Below, in pieces: positions 46,388 through 60,075 of a DNA stretch of 64,000 nucleotides (its first letter is position 1; each line of letters begins with the position of its first letter). Source of the DNA: Leptodactylus fallax. Taxonomy: Eukaryota; Chordata; Amphibia; Anura; Leptodactylidae. The position numbers and the translations under genes are program-made. The notes beneath the pieces were generated by a model that worked only from the letters and a program-made list of their open reading frames with translations, made no database searches and was not told where the DNA came from. The DNA lies in contig CAMRHE010000352.1 in the NCBI GenBank assembly GCA_947044405.1, positions 1,083,501 through 1,147,500 of the forward strand. The letters are read 5' to 3'.

Positions 46388-46779
46388 TTAAAGTCAAACA
46401 CTTGTGATTTACAACTGCTCCTATAGGAGTGATCAGAGCTGCTTCTCCATGCTCAAGTTATTGTCCTGGAGTTATACTTTGATAACGGAAGCTTTTGGGA
46501 ACTTTATCATCAATTTATCAACAAAATGCAACTCTTTATGGTAACCACATTAAAGTGAAACAGCCTTTCCACTGTGTGAACAGAACTTGCTCCCCTGCCA
46601 GCCCCTCCCTTCACCTCCATCCCCAGGGTCTGCTCTCTCATCAGGGAACCTAGCTAGAGATAACAAAAGCAGTTTACAGCCCTCTAGTTTTCTAAACTAC
46701 TGGTTAATTTACACATGGACTAGGAAAAAACTATATAAATGTGTAGCCCTGTAAGCAGAAGAACTAGAAAATCTAATTT

Positions 46780-46990
46780 TAATGTTTACCTATCCTTTGG
46801 TCATTACTCAGCTTCCCAAAGCTTCTGAAAGGCAAACATGCATAATATTGGAGAGATACAGGAAAGAGGGGAATCATCAAAGCATAACTGCACATATTTA
46901 CTTCGTAATTAGTTTGGGAAAGTTGGGTGACTCTTACTGGGTAGCTATACTAGGTTCTATTGTTCTCACTGTGAGTTAGTAAAGTAAAGC
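46780..46990. repeat. Diverged copy of the 11.4-12.5 kb satellite unit
   Basis: CAGCTTCCCAAAGCTTCTGA, AAGGCAAACATGCATAATAT and TTGGGAAAGTTGGGTGA repeat the order of motifs seen in the array at 11405-12480 and in the hairpin of the 111-bp repeat at 9537-9840. Confidence 0.55.
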
Positions 46991-47589
46991 TGGCTGATGT
47001 CACTGTGTATACGCTACTGCCGGCAAAGTTACTGTTGGTACTACTGTTCTATTTCATACTATCATTTACATGTGGGATTCTTCCCAACAAAATGGCCATG
47101 CTCACTGTATAGACAATAAGTGTGCAGTCTAAATCCAGCTCTCTCCTCCTCAACTTCCTTCCTTTTCGGATTGATTTTTCATGCTTTGTAATTATGATGA
47201 GAAAAGAAGAGCAAGAAAAATCAGGAAATCAATTGTTATTTTATTTGATTGGATTCTGGGTTTAGTGGTCCTTCTTCAACCCTTCCTGCTCTGTGCCATG
47301 CTATTACACTGTGCTGAGCACATCTTCCAGGTTTTGGTTGTATTACACAGCTTGGACCAACCGCCAGAGGCGGAAAATATTCCGACTCGGGCAGCTTAAC
47401 CCCTCAGCGATCAAGGCATCGGGGTGCTTAGGGGGGCAAGATCACCCCCTCTCTTCCACCCATGATTGCCCTTCCAGACTGCACATTATACTGCATTGTA
47501 TTGCATTACACTGGGGATTAGGGGATCCTGGGTTCAATTCCCCTGGGAAAGGATTAAAAAAAAAAAAAAAGTTTCAAAAGTATACAAAA
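46991..47589. other. Intronic sequence with a possible SINE end
   Basis: GGGGATCCTGGGTTCAATTC at 47522 resembles a tRNA B box and is followed by an A15 tract, suggesting a small retroposed fragment. No A box is convincing. Confidence 0.35.
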
Positions 47590-48250
47590 TAAATATTATG
47601 TTTAAAAACTCAATTTATAAAATGAATAATGTAAACAAAAAGTAAACAAACATATAAGGTTAGCCCCAAGTGCGTACAAGTCCACACTATCCAAAAAAGC
47701 ATTATTTATCCCTTACGTTGAAAACTGTAAAAATAAATATCGCACTATACAAGTTAAAGTATTTTGGTCACTTTGCCGACCTCTATCAAAAAGTTATTCA
47801 TACCAAAAATTTGTACCAATAAAGAGCCCTGACATAGTTCCGACAAAAAAACTGTAAAAAAAACTTTATAGTCATCCAGAATCCAGAGACCCTAGGCAAA
47901 TCACTAATTTTCAAAAAATGAAGAAGTTTTATGTAGTAAAATCAGTAAAACATAAACGCAATGCATATGGCCATAATCGTAATGACCAAGCTGCCGTGTC
48001 ATTTTAAATGCAAAACGCAAAAAATAATGACAGCATTGTAGTTTATTTTTCATACAGACCACCAAAAACGTTAATAAAAGCTAAACAAAAGATAATATGT
48101 TCCCTAAAATGGTGCCAAATGAAAGTTACAACTCCACATGTAATAAATAAGCACTCATATAACTATGTGAACAGAATTTTTTTTTTAAAAAAGCTTTGAA
48201 TTTTGGAAGGCAAAGAAAATATGAAAAACGGTGCCAAGTATTAAATGGGT
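47590..48250. repeat. Dispersed frog repeat, family B
   Basis: Shares AAAAATAAATATCGCACTAT-type and CCCTAAAATGGTGCCAAATG-type words with 24570-24985 and 53210-53640. Non-coding; ends not defined. Confidence 0.55.
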
Positions 48251-49069
48251 TGAGCATGACATGAAAACAAGGCCGATTTCTTCTTCTCACATGACAATGA
48301 CACATCTCCATCCCATTAAAATTAATGGGACAGAGAAGGCGTATGGGCCATGTATTCAACGGACATGAGGTCACTTCTTGAGAAAAAGAAAGCAGCCTTG
48401 TTTCAACGTCCTGCATAACCCTTTTAAATGGCCAAAGTACCCTGCATCCTTTAAAGGTTAACAGCATTTAGTGATAAACTTTACAGTATAGTCATGGTCA
48501 TAGACAGCAATAGTCTGGAGCCTACTCACTAATGTCTGTGGGAGAGTTTTGAGGCATGCTCTATGTATGGAGGCAGCATAGAGAAGCTGTGACATCATCT
48601 ATTGACAGTAGCAGATGTAACCATGGGTCACTATAGGTGTTCTCTATAAAGGTATGAACGTCAATTGAGATACTGCCTGTCTTGTATGTGATGTAAATGA
48701 GGTCACTGTTGCAATGAAAATCCCCATGCAGAATTAACAAGTGTAAGCTGCCACTAGGCTTAGTAGGCAGAGTGAAAATTTAGTATTTTTTTTCCAAATA
48801 TAGATAGTAACATTGCAAATTAAATATAAAAAAGGCCATTATTGGCCACACATTCCCAAGAACCCGTTTTTAGGACATGAGCTTCTCTTGGGACAAGGAT
48901 TCTCTGCCCCTTGTTTCATTTATTAAATTACTTCTATCTCTACTCTGTTTTTGCTGTAGCCTCACTTCTAAATAAACTTTCATTTGGTTCTATCAATCTG
49001 TGAGATCAATTGTTTTGATGTTTAATAACATCATTATCAGATTATAACTATATTTAGCTGTATCAAGAA
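48251..49069. other. Intronic sequence, unassigned
   Basis: AT-rich intron with no transposon end or exon recognised. Confidence 0.5.
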
Positions 49070-49372
49070 AAGTAAAGACCCTGAAGATGCACCTATTCAG
49101 GAAGGCCTACAATTTCAATAACGCTTCCGTCACCACTCCACCATCTGAACAGCCTCTAACATCACTTATTGTCTCTATCCCCCTTCCCTCATAGATTGTA
49201 AGCCCTTGAGGGTAGGGCCCTCAATCCCACTGTGCCAGTTGGTCACTGTTAGTATTGTATTTGTTTTGTATATTTTATGTACTGTATGTAAACCATGAAA
49301 TGTAAAGCACCATGGAATTAATGGTGTTATATAAATAAAAATATAATAATAATAATAATAATAATAATAAAG
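49070..49372 (+). repeat. L2-type LINE 3' end with (AAT)n tail
   Basis: Encodes the last residues (LKMHLFRKAYNFNN) and the typical untranslated region (TAGATTGTAAGCCCTTGAGG, AAAGCACCATGGAATTAATGG), ending in TATATAAATAAAAATATAAT and an AAT microsatellite. Strongly 5'-truncated. Confidence 0.9.
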
Positions 49373-49599
49373 TAAAAGGTACATTCATGACATTTCTTGA
49401 TTAATTGATAATAAATAATAAAGAGATTAGTAGTGCTGGCATTACATTGTAATTTTTTTTTTTATTTAGCCCATCAAACTTGTGTCCTTTCAGATTTTCC
49501 CTGCATGCATTTTTTTTTTTTTTTTTTTAAGTATCTCCCTATAGATAAATGTCTAGTTTTCTATGAAACAGAGACATTGCCTGGTAATGTAATGCGGAA

Positions 49600-49975
49600 G
49601 AAGAAGTCCCATCCCATGCATGAGACTGTGATAGCGCTGGGCAGTACTGTCAGTGACCGACTACTCCACCCTAAGTGTGAGAAGGAGCGCTATTGGAAGG
49701 CTTTCCTCCCCACCGCGGTTAGGCTGTACAACCAACACCGACCTAAGCAGAGATCAATACACACAGAGAACTGAAATATCTCTCTGCCTGTTAAATCCCC
49801 CCCCTCCTCTGCTACTTCCTATCTGTCTGTCTACTATCAATGTAATGCCTCTCACCTTGGAACATTCCTGTACATGTTGTATTTGTATCTGCTTATCTTT
49901 GCTGCTGTAACACACTGAATTTCCCCATTGTGGGACTATTAAAGGACTATTATTATTATTATTATTAATAAAGCC
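49600..49975 (+). repeat. LINE 3' end of another family with (ATT)n tail
   Basis: Contains the C-terminal peptide ERYWKAFLPTAVRLYNQHRP in frame, a C-rich stretch, then ACACTGAATTTCCCCATTGT, GGGACTATTAAAGGACTATT and an ATT microsatellite. Such ends belong to non-LTR retrotransposons common in fishes and amphibians. I cannot fix the clade. Confidence 0.7.
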
Positions 49976-50368
49976 AAATCAGAACACCTGTTCCAAATGT
50001 AAGAGAAACTCATCCATATATAGGAGTTTCGGTGTTATTGCCCAGAGTGATCATCAGAGTGAAGCACGATACTGGTTTGGCTGGGTAAGAGATCATAGAT
50101 ATGGGTCAGAAGGGGTACTATATCTCATTTGGGAGACACTGCCTGTGCAGGCCACCTTATCATATGTACAGTCTAAGCAGACCATGCAATGCTCTATTAG
50201 TAATTCTGGGAAAGGATGGAAAACGGAAAACTCACTCTATGACCTCTGTGACCCATCCAAACAATTCCCTGCCTCGCACTCATTAGGGGCAAAAACTCCA
50301 AAGCATCTATGTGTGAATGGGTTTTTCTTCCGTGATGGTTTGGCTTTATTTCCAGACAACGTCTCGAA

Positions 50369-50551
50369 GGCCCGGTTCACATCTTTCCGCAAGAAGCAAG
50401 TGGAGAGGAAAATGCTGCAAGCAGCATTTTTCTCTCCGCATAGTTCGTGCGGAAACCACATGGACCCCATTATAGTCTATGGGGTCCGTGTGGTTTCCCA
50501 GGTTTCCCACAGTCCCAAGCGGACTCCCTGAACGCAGATGTGAACCGGGCC
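50369..50551. mobile_element. Foldback MITE with perfect 16-bp ends
   Basis: GGCCCGGTTCACATCT (50369-50384) and AGATGTGAACCGGGCC (50536-50551) are exact inverse complements. Two inner palindromes are present (AAATGCTGCAAGCAGCATTT, and ACCACATGGACCCC... with GGGGTCCGTGTGGT). A related element is at 40797-40980. Non-coding. Confidence 0.88.
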
Positions 50552-50916
50552 TAAGTTTCATAGAAAACCAGGCATTTATCTATAGGGAGCCAAAAGGTGG
50601 CACTACAGTTTTCCTTTTTCCATCAAGGAAGGACTGTGGCACTGTGCTGAGTCAAACCTTTCAAAGGATTTTTAATAGCTTTTGTTGTCTTTTGAAAAAG
50701 AATAGTACAGCACAGAAAGTTATCACACTGCAGTTAGTCAAGTTATACAAACAGTGCTACATCTGTAGCACCCCTTCTGACTTCTCTTTTTTTCTGGTTT
50801 ATAACAAGTTAACATGATAAAATAAAGACTTATGCATAATTCCAGTTACCAGGCTATGTTGCTAATAATAATAACAATAATATTACAATTATAAAGGCCT
50901 ACTTCTAGTCACTGAC

Positions 50917-51057
50917 CAAGGTTAAGGTTAAGGATGCTGCCTGTGCTGCTGTTCCTCTCATTCTTACATGCTACTGGTGTAGACGATTGTGGAGAGAAAG
51001 GTTTAGGACTGCCTGATATGCTGCCGCCATGCCCTGTTTTTATCGATACAGGAGAAG
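50917..51057 (-). CDS. ZMYND8: ZMYND8 exon (46 complete codons), too short for simple ORF detection
   Basis: Found by the gap it had to fill between the exons at 53755 and 23708. It encodes SPVSIKTGHGGSISGSPKPF, then SPQSS, and ends STGSILNLNL, matching the vertebrate ZMYND8 segment with SLSGSPKPFSPQ and TGSILNLNL. The acceptor is CATTTTACAG before 51057 and the donor is CTTG|GTCAGT at 50917/50916. It starts with two bases completing an Ala codon and ends with the first base of an Asp codon, exactly the phases required. It is flanked by a 2.7-kb intron upstream and a 27.2-kb intron downstream. Confidence 0.96.
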
Positions 51058-52145
51058 CTGTAAAATGAATACACAGACAAAATAATGTTAATATCTTAAT
51101 ATAATCACATTCCGTCTAAACCGTAAATAAACTCCAGCTGGGAGGGACAAAACATTTAATATTAGATAGACCAATGTCTCTAGGGCTGCACTTCAGAACA
51201 TAGAATGGAAGCAGCTATTGCCAAATAGTAATAACAGATTTTGGGTACTTACACTACTGTACTGAACTTATTCCTATAAGGAACAAGTATAAACATTTTA
51301 AATAACCCCTCGCCCATGGCTAACAACTATTGTAAAACGGACAATAAGTAACAAAAAAAAAAAAAAGGTATATAAAAAGGTATTTAAAAAGTGAAGTGTT
51401 AGCTATAGCCTTTGAAAAATACAAATCACTTAAACTCTATAAATAGGAAATTAAATTGGCTTAAATACATCATGGAAGGCAAGGAAAGATATCAGGGCAA
51501 AATCTGCCATGAAGCGAGATAAGCCTCTCACCTCAGGTGGCAGATTGAAGCTTCTTTCAGAGGACAGTAGTTTTGCATTCCTATTGTACCTGGCTGCTTC
51601 TGGAAAAATAAAAATAATACTCTTCTCGTTTTTGAGGAGTATTTTTAGCCATGGAGGAGTATTTTTAGCCATGGAGGAGTATTTTAAGACAGGGGAGAGG
51701 ATTACATTTTTAGTAATGGAAATAATTAGGCATAAGAAGTCACTATTTAATCAAGGAAACCATTACTAGAAAACTTCTCCCATGTATAAATGGTGTATTT
51801 AGGGTATCATTTTTAATGTCTTCACTGTGAGGTAAAAATTAATGTCTTTGTGTCGACACAATCATAGCAATACTAAATTTATATAGTTTGCCATGTTTTA
51901 ATACATTTACAAAAATCCAAAACTTTAATAAATGCAAAAAACTATCTTGGTTGCCATATTCTAACACCTGAAAAATTTTTATATTTCCATGTACATTGAT
52001 CTATAAGGCATTTTACAGTAATCTGCGCCAGGTGAAAAATGTCAATTTAGCCATTTTGATCTTTCTTTTTACCACTACAGTGTCTGCTGTATAGGATAAA
52101 TATTCCTGTATTTTTGTAATTCGGCACTTTTGAATGTGGGGATGT
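51058..52145. other. ZMYND8 intron, upstream part
   Basis: AT-rich. A 21-bp unit (GGAGTATTTTTAGCCATGGA) is repeated about 2.7 times at 51635-51690. No exon or transposon end otherwise. Confidence 0.7.
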
Positions 52146-52538
52146 TTAAAGAGGACCTGTCATGTCCTCATGTATATGCGGTCTTACCGCTAGAAAGCCG
52201 ACAGTGCGCTGAATTCACTGGGCGGTAAGGAACACCCTCCCTGACTGTACTTGTCCATAGCCCTGTACTGTCAGAGGGGGGTTCCTTACAGCCCAGCGAT
52301 GACGCTGAGCTGTGAGGAACGCCCAGCCAGTACAGGGCTATGGACGAGTATAGTCAGTGGGGGGCGTTCCTCACAGCCCAGCTAGACTGTCAGGAACACC
52401 CTTCTGACGGTGGACGGTGAAACTAAGCCCCGGGGCACATAACAGGAAAGCTGACAGTGCGCTGAATTCAGCTCCCTGTCGGCTTTCTAGCGGTATGTTA
52501 AACTGCATATACATGAAGACATGAAAGGTCCTCTTTAA
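52146..52538. mobile_element. TTAA-flanked foldback MITE, family 1, copy 2
   Basis: TTAAAGAGGACCTGTCATGT at the left and ATGAAAGGTCCTCTTTAA at the right, with TTAA on both sides (52146-52149 and 52535-52538). The arms include CCGCTAGAAAGCCGACAGTG and its inverse. It is the best-preserved copy of the family seen at 6563, 32052 and 39287. Confidence 0.93.
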
Positions 52539-55149
<2,611 letters not shown>

Positions 55150-55473
55150 AAAATGCCAGACGGAGCATGCGCAGTCGGCGTATAGCGCAGCGTCGGATGC
55201 CTACGCAAGGCAGAGGATCAGGAGGAGATGCAGGGGGACGTGAAGAGAATGAACTAAGGAGCGGCGAGAAGTGATGACGCGGATGTGCTCAGAGCACAGG
55301 GGAACTCCCCCTGTACTCCCTGAGCTTAATTTGCATATCACAAAAACTGGATTTTTATAGAAACGGTGGGGAGCAGAAGAGAATGAAAGGTAGGAGTAGA
55401 ATAGCCTTTTTAAAGGCTATTCCAATGTGCCAATACTTAAAAAGGTCATTTTATAATGATAGAATTCCTTTAA
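55150..55473. mobile_element. MITE family 2 (left end missing)
   Basis: From GCATGCGCAGTCGGCG through GAGCACAGGGGAACTCC and GGTAGGAGTAGAATAGCC to the right end AATTCCTTTAA, with TTAA at 55470-55473. It corresponds to the inverse arm and interior of the copy at 63553-64000. The left arm is not present. Confidence 0.75.
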
Positions 55474-55949
55474 AAAAAAAATCAAATGTATGCAGGCAGC
55501 AAAGCAGGCCTAAAAAAAATAACACTGCATTTATACTTGCCAGCGTCATCTCCTCCATTCATGCGCTAGGCCAGAGGACACCTTTGCTGCTCTGTTTATA
55601 TGTAGTGTTGCTGTAGTGGTTTTGTCAAGTCAACGGGATCACTGCAAACAATCAGCACAGTACACAACCTAAAGCAGTGAATGGATGGGGTGCAGTCGAT
55701 GTGACGTCACCACTGCAGTAGATCTATATACATACAAAGCAGCGGAGGAGACAGCTGGCCCAATGCAAAAAAAAGGCACAGGATACAGGAAAGTATAAAT
55801 TCATTTTATTTTATTTTTTAATAACTACCCTGTTGCCTGCATTCATTTTTAATAAATCCTAGACAAACCCTTTAACATAAAGCTGCATTAGGGAGCAGTA
55901 TTTAAGAGCAGGGGCATCATATAAATGGGGGCATTAGGGGATACTAAAC

Positions 55950-57297
55950 TCTGGGGAATTGGGCAGTATTAGCTGCCTTTATCGACCACTTCACCACCTG
56001 GCTAATGCACTTCCTATCAACAAACACCCCCAACATCATCATGGGTGATTTCAACATCCCCATTAACACAAACCCCTCCCCCACTTCCAGTCTCCTGTTC
56101 CTCAATGGTCCTCCTCTGCCACTCACACAAAGGGGCACACGCTGGACCTCATATTCACGCGCCTCTGCTCTCTAGTCAACCTCTCTAACTCTCTGTCCAC
56201 AACTTGCTGACATTCTCTGCCCTCTCCTCTGTAATAGACCCTCCAACACCTAATCCAACACGCCCCCGCAGGAACCTTAATCGCCTTGACATCCGCACGC
56301 TCTCAGACTCCCTGCCCCTGCTGACTTCTACAATACCACCATCACTTCAGCCCTGGACTCTGTAGCCCCCTACACAAACACCAGAGCCCAACCGATCAAT
56401 AGGCAAACGTGTCTCCCGGTTGCAGAACGCCTCTGGAAGAAAAGCCACTCCCAGGAGGACTTCATCAGGTATAAAGAGGCAGAACTCATTCAAGAAGGCA
56501 CTCACCTCTGCAAAGCAGGTCTACTTCACCACACAAATATCTGCCCTATCTCGAAACCCCAAACTGCTATTCAGTACCTTCAACTCCCTTCTCCATCCTC
56601 CTGTTCCCCCTCTGACATCACTTATCACAGCCAAAGACTTTGCCTCTCATTTTAAAAGCAAAATCGACACCAACAGAGACAGTCTCGCCCTACACCCCTG
56701 ACAACCACTCTACCCAACTGCCCTCTGCTAATCCCCTCTGGCTACCCAATGCCCAGCGAATAGATTTCAAATTACTAATGCTGACATAGAAAACCATCCA
56801 CAACCTGTCCCACCATATATCTCCGACCTAATCTCGCTACCTGCCCACACGTAACCTCCGATCCTCCAAAGACTTCCCACTTCACTCTGCTCTTATCCGC
56901 TCTTCACACAACCGTCTCCAAGACTTCTCCTGTGCATCCCCCATACTCTGGAACTCATTAGCAAGACACATAAGACTGACCCCCACAATCACAAGCTTCA
57001 AGAAGGCCCTGAAGACTCACCTATTCAGGAAGGCCTACAACTTCCAATAACACTACTGTCACCACACCACTATCTGTACAGCCTCTCCCCTCATCTTCTG
57101 TCTCTATCCCTCTTCCATCATAGATTGTAAGCCATTGAGGGCAGAGTCCTCTATCCCACTGTACCAGTTGGTCACGGTTAGTATTATATTTTTCTTGTAT
57201 ATTTTGTATACCGTATGTAAACCCTCAAATGTAAAGCACCCTGGAATTAATGGTGTTATATAAAAAATAAATAAATAAATAATAATAATAAAGTAGA
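55950..57297 (+). pseudogene. L2-type LINE remnant (endonuclease end, linker and 3' end)
   Basis: At 55985-56150 lie the endonuclease residues NIIMGDFNIPINTNPSPTSS and THTKGHTLDLIFTRLCSLVN, the C-terminal GDFN and LDL(I/V)xT motifs of an apurinic-type endonuclease. At 56420-56701 is the linker before RT (SAKQVYFTTQISALSRNPKL, FNSLLHPPVPP, DFASHFKSKI). The RT core is deleted, and from 56740 the element continues with the C-terminal region (PPYISDLISLP-like) and the usual 3' end, with an AAT-rich tail to 57297. Same family as 20450 and 49070. Confidence 0.85.
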
Positions 57298-57299
57298 TA

Positions 57300-57609
57300 C
57301 ACAGGCATTATTAATTACCCTAAAAGTACCTTAAGGACCAGGCCTTATTTTTCAAAACGGACAAGTTTATATAGCAATGACTTTGAGAAGCTTTAATTTA
57401 CACAAGTGATCTTGAGATTATTTTTTCATGTGAAATTGTACTACATGTTAGTGGAAAACATTGATCAATATTTTTGTATTTATTTTATAAAAAAATATAT
57501 ATATATAACAGGAAATTTGATGGAATATTGGGAAAAAAATGCGCAAATTTTCAATATGTGAAATGCTTTGCTTAATAAATATTATCTACCATAGCTCTGC
57601 TTTATATTG
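57300..57609. repeat. Dispersed frog repeat, family A, interrupted by the LTR element
   Basis: CCTAAAAGTACCTTAAGGAC... matches 24995 onward, and AATAAATATTATCTACCATA matches 31670 onward. The repeat resumes at 62794 with TTGGCATCATCTTTTAATTG, matched at 31700, so the LTR element landed inside it. Confidence 0.8.
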
Positions 57610-58034
57610 CGTAAGTATGTGAGCCAGAGGGCGCTGTTGAGTGACCCAGGCCATACCAGAAAAGGCTCTCAGCCACGCCTTTGGGTGGTGGCGTGTAACT
57701 CCAGAGGGCTGGAGTATCCTGCACAGAGCAGGAAATGGTGGACCCAACTGGACAGATAGACGGTCTGTGCCAGCAGGGCTGAGGTCCACCGGAGACTCTT
57801 TGCTAGAGCTGAGCAAGAGTCAGGCTAGTGAGGGGCTCTATAAGTGAGTTAGGGCCCTAACGGCGGCCTAGGTTTTGTTTGTTGTTTTGTTATGTTGCCC
57901 TTAAGCTGTAATAAAGCCACTTTGTTTTAAATTGGCACCGTCTGAACGCTGTCTCACCGGCGCCCAGTATCACGAACCACCGCTATTGGGACCAGGAAAA
58001 GCCACCATTTGAGTCTAAATTCCCCAAGCTGTCA
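57610..58034 (+). repeat. 5' LTR (425 bp)
   Basis: It begins CGTAAGTATGTGAGCC (the right copy has TGTAAG, so the first T has mutated) and ends AGCTGTCA. A TATAAG lies at about 57839 and AATAAA at 57910-57915, giving a plausible U3-R-U5 layout. By eye about seven positions differ from the 3' LTR, roughly 98% identity, which indicates a recent insertion. Confidence 0.95.
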
Positions 58035-58038
58035 CATA

Positions 58039-58056
58039 TGGTGGAGAATGCGGGCA
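58039..58056 (+). other. Primer binding site candidate
   Basis: TGGTGGAGAATGCGGGCA starts four bases after the 5' LTR. TGG is expected opposite the tRNA CCA end. I cannot name the tRNA. Confidence 0.5.
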
Positions 58057-58175
58057 TAAAGAGATCCACACAAGTCCTGGAAGACAAGTGGTTTGTGATT
58101 GCAATACTGCAAAGTGTGCATTGTGGCCTACAGCTGGAAGAAATCTGTGATTTCAACTGAAGAAACCCAGGAGGG

Positions 58176-58181
58176 GTGAGT
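58176..58181 (+). promoter_or_regulatory. Possible splice donor in the leader
   Basis: GGG|GTGAGT lies in the untranslated leader, 420 bases before the start codon. It resembles a consensus donor. No matching acceptor was identified. Confidence 0.25.
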
Positions 58182-58333
58182 GAATTGCAACATAGCAAGG
58201 TGTTTGTAAAACTCTGGAAAAGGAATCCAGGGAACGGACTTTGTTTATACTGTGGCACAGAAGTCTGTGAAGCGTTTTGCTGATGGCAAGAAAATTAGCA
58301 ATGTGTATAGAAGCTGGATATTGCAAACAAGTG

Positions 58334-58503
58334 TATGTGAAAGGCTATGGTGCCATGTTGATGTTTTCTGTGGAAGACAGAAGAAAATGCTGGTTGTTGT
58401 AGTGCCACATAAACAGTCTATGTGAAAGGCTATGGTACCATGTTGGTGTTTTCTGTGGAAGACAAAAGAAAATGCTGGTTGTTGTAGTGCCACATAAGTT
58501 AAC
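58334..58503 (+). repeat. 85-bp tandem duplication in the leader
   Basis: The segment starting TATGTGAAAGGCTATGG occurs at 58334 and 58419 with few substitutions, including TTTTCTGTGGAAGACA and GTGCCACATAA in both units. Minus-strand frames across it are artefacts. Confidence 0.92.
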
Positions 58504-58599
58504 TGTTTGAATACATGCGACTGCTGAAGATAGCAAAAAGTTGCTGCCGGTTGAACCCCAAGGTTGCTGTGGAATATTGGGTAATCTTGTTAGTAAACC

Positions 58600-60075
58600 A
58601 TGGGCAAGAAAAAGAGAATTTCAGCTTGTAAAAAAGCAGAGAAGTCATGCACAGGTTTATTAGTGCAGAAGTCTGAATGCAGAGAGACACAAAACCCGGA
58701 ACAGATCATGTGGAATGCAAGTAAAGATAATGTGTTGCATGATGGTGACTCAATTTTTCTAAAGCACCTCTGTTCTATGAAAGAATATGTCCCTGCTGAG
58801 TGTATGTCTATGACTATGTCTCATACTGGAGTGCATCAGAGCGCCAAAGATGAAAATATTATGGTGCAGCAGCTTCAAGATGAGATTAAAACCATCAGGT
58901 TCGTTTATGAAGATGAAATATCTGATTGGAAATGGCAACTTGAGGTATCAGAAAAAGAGAACCTTAAGTTAAAGAAAGAGCTTGAAACTGTAAAGAGTTC
59001 ATATCCTAGTCATTGTGAAAATGTGGTACTGGGTTTGCCTGGAATGGACTGTGTCACTAAGAAGGAGTTTGCTGATATGAAATGTGCTCTATCTAATAAA
59101 GTTGTACAGAGTGTAGCGCAAAAGCAAGTGCTTGAGAAGCAATTGCAGGATTTAAAGGAGCAGCATGTCCAAGACTCCATTGTCAAAGAGTGTATCATTG
59201 AAAAATTAAGAGATGACCTTGAAACTGCTAAACGTGAGAGAAGTGAATTTTTGCAGTGTCAGTCAGAATGTCTGGATGACCAAGTGAGGAAGAGTGAAAA
59301 GCTTTCGGTGGCATTAATTAACAAAGAAAATGAAATTGCAGAGCTGAGGAAGCATGTGTCTGACCAAGAGAGTGATTTAGAATCTGTGGTGCAGACGATG
59401 CAGTCAGAGCAAAACTTGCATGAACTAAAGCAGGTTCGCCTAAATAGTGAAGTCAAGGAATGGAGGAGCAGAGCTGGAGTTCTGGAACAAAGAGAAAGGG
59501 AACTCAAAGCTAGAATATGCAGCCTGGAGAGGGCGCTTTCAGGATCTAGTGAAGATAAAGAGAAATTGTCTGTTTTGGTGCAAAATAAAGACAAAGAATT
59601 GATGGAGATGTCGTCTGTCCATGCTCAGAAAGTGCAAGTCTTACAGGAGAGTCACAAAAAGGTAGAGACTCAACTTCAAGAGCTGCAACTAAAAGTCACA
59701 GAAGGGGACAGGTTTCAGGCAGAACTGCTAGACAAGGCAAACGTTCTGCAGGTGGAATTGGATAATGTCACAAGGCTTCTGTCCCAAGCAGACAGCAAGT
59801 TTATCAAACTTTTCAAAGATTTTTCTACACTAGAATCTCAGCTTCAGGACACTCAGGAACTTTTGCAAGAAGAAACCCGTCAGAAGCTTGACCTTAGTAC
59901 AAAACTAAAACAAATGGAAGATGAGAAAAATGGTTTCCTTGAGCAACTAGAGGAAGAGGAGATAGCAAAAAGAGATTTGACAAAGCAGATTTCAACACTA
60001 CAGGCTCAGGCGACTGATATGAAGAAAAAAAAATGGAGGATAGTATTGGATTCTTGGACTCTGTTGAAGAACTAA
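58600..60075 (+). CDS. Captured-gene ORF, part 1: coiled coil entering myosin II rod
   Basis: The ATG at 58600 has a strong context (ACC before, G after) and is the first long frame after the leader. The protein starts [15 protein letters not shown]. Residues 1-90 have no recognised domain; from about residue 90 the chain is heptad-rich coiled coil. From about residue 353 (59656) it is clearly a non-muscle myosin II heavy-chain rod: [59 protein letters not shown]. The frame is lost after an A9 run at 60025-60033, so the last residues ([13 protein letters not shown]) are out of frame. No myosin motor domain is present. The coiled coil suggests dimers or filaments. Any function is unknown. Confidence 0.9.
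   Translation: MGKKKRISACKKAEKSCTGLLVQKSECRETQNPEQIMWNASKDNVLHDGDSIFLKHLCSMKEYVPAECMSMTMSHTGVHQSAKDENIMVQQLQDEIKTIRFVYEDEISDWKWQLEVSEKENLKLKKELETVKSSYPSHCENVVLGLPGMDCVTKKEFADMKCALSNKVVQSVAQKQVLEKQLQDLKEQHVQDSIVKECIIEKLRDDLETAKRERSEFLQCQSECLDDQVRKSEKLSVALINKENEIAELRKHVSDQESDLESVVQTMQSEQNLHELKQVRLNSEVKEWRSRAGVLEQRERELKARICSLERALSGSSEDKEKLSVLVQNKDKELMEMSSVHAQKVQVLQESHKKVETQLQELQLKVTEGDRFQAELLDKANVLQVELDNVTRLLSQADSKFIKLFKDFSTLESQLQDTQELLQEETRQKLDLSTKLKQMEDEKNGFLEQLEEEEIAKRDLTKQISTLQAQATDMKKKKWRIVLDSWTLLKN

Noticed and set aside
57586..57816. Minus-strand frames in both LTRs (57816-57586 and 62575-61991) giving the same peptide
   Set aside because: They are shadows of the duplicated LTR and of the opposite-strand ORF. 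The identical peptide only reflects LTR identity.
58245..58536. Minus-strand frames with repeated HYNNQHF-like text
   Set aside because: Caused by the 85-bp tandem duplication in the LTR-element leader, with no similarity to any family.
59259..59594. Serine- and cysteine-rich minus-strand frame
   Set aside because: Antisense of the heptad-rich captured ORF. Such composition is a by-product of Glu/Lys-rich coding on the other strand.
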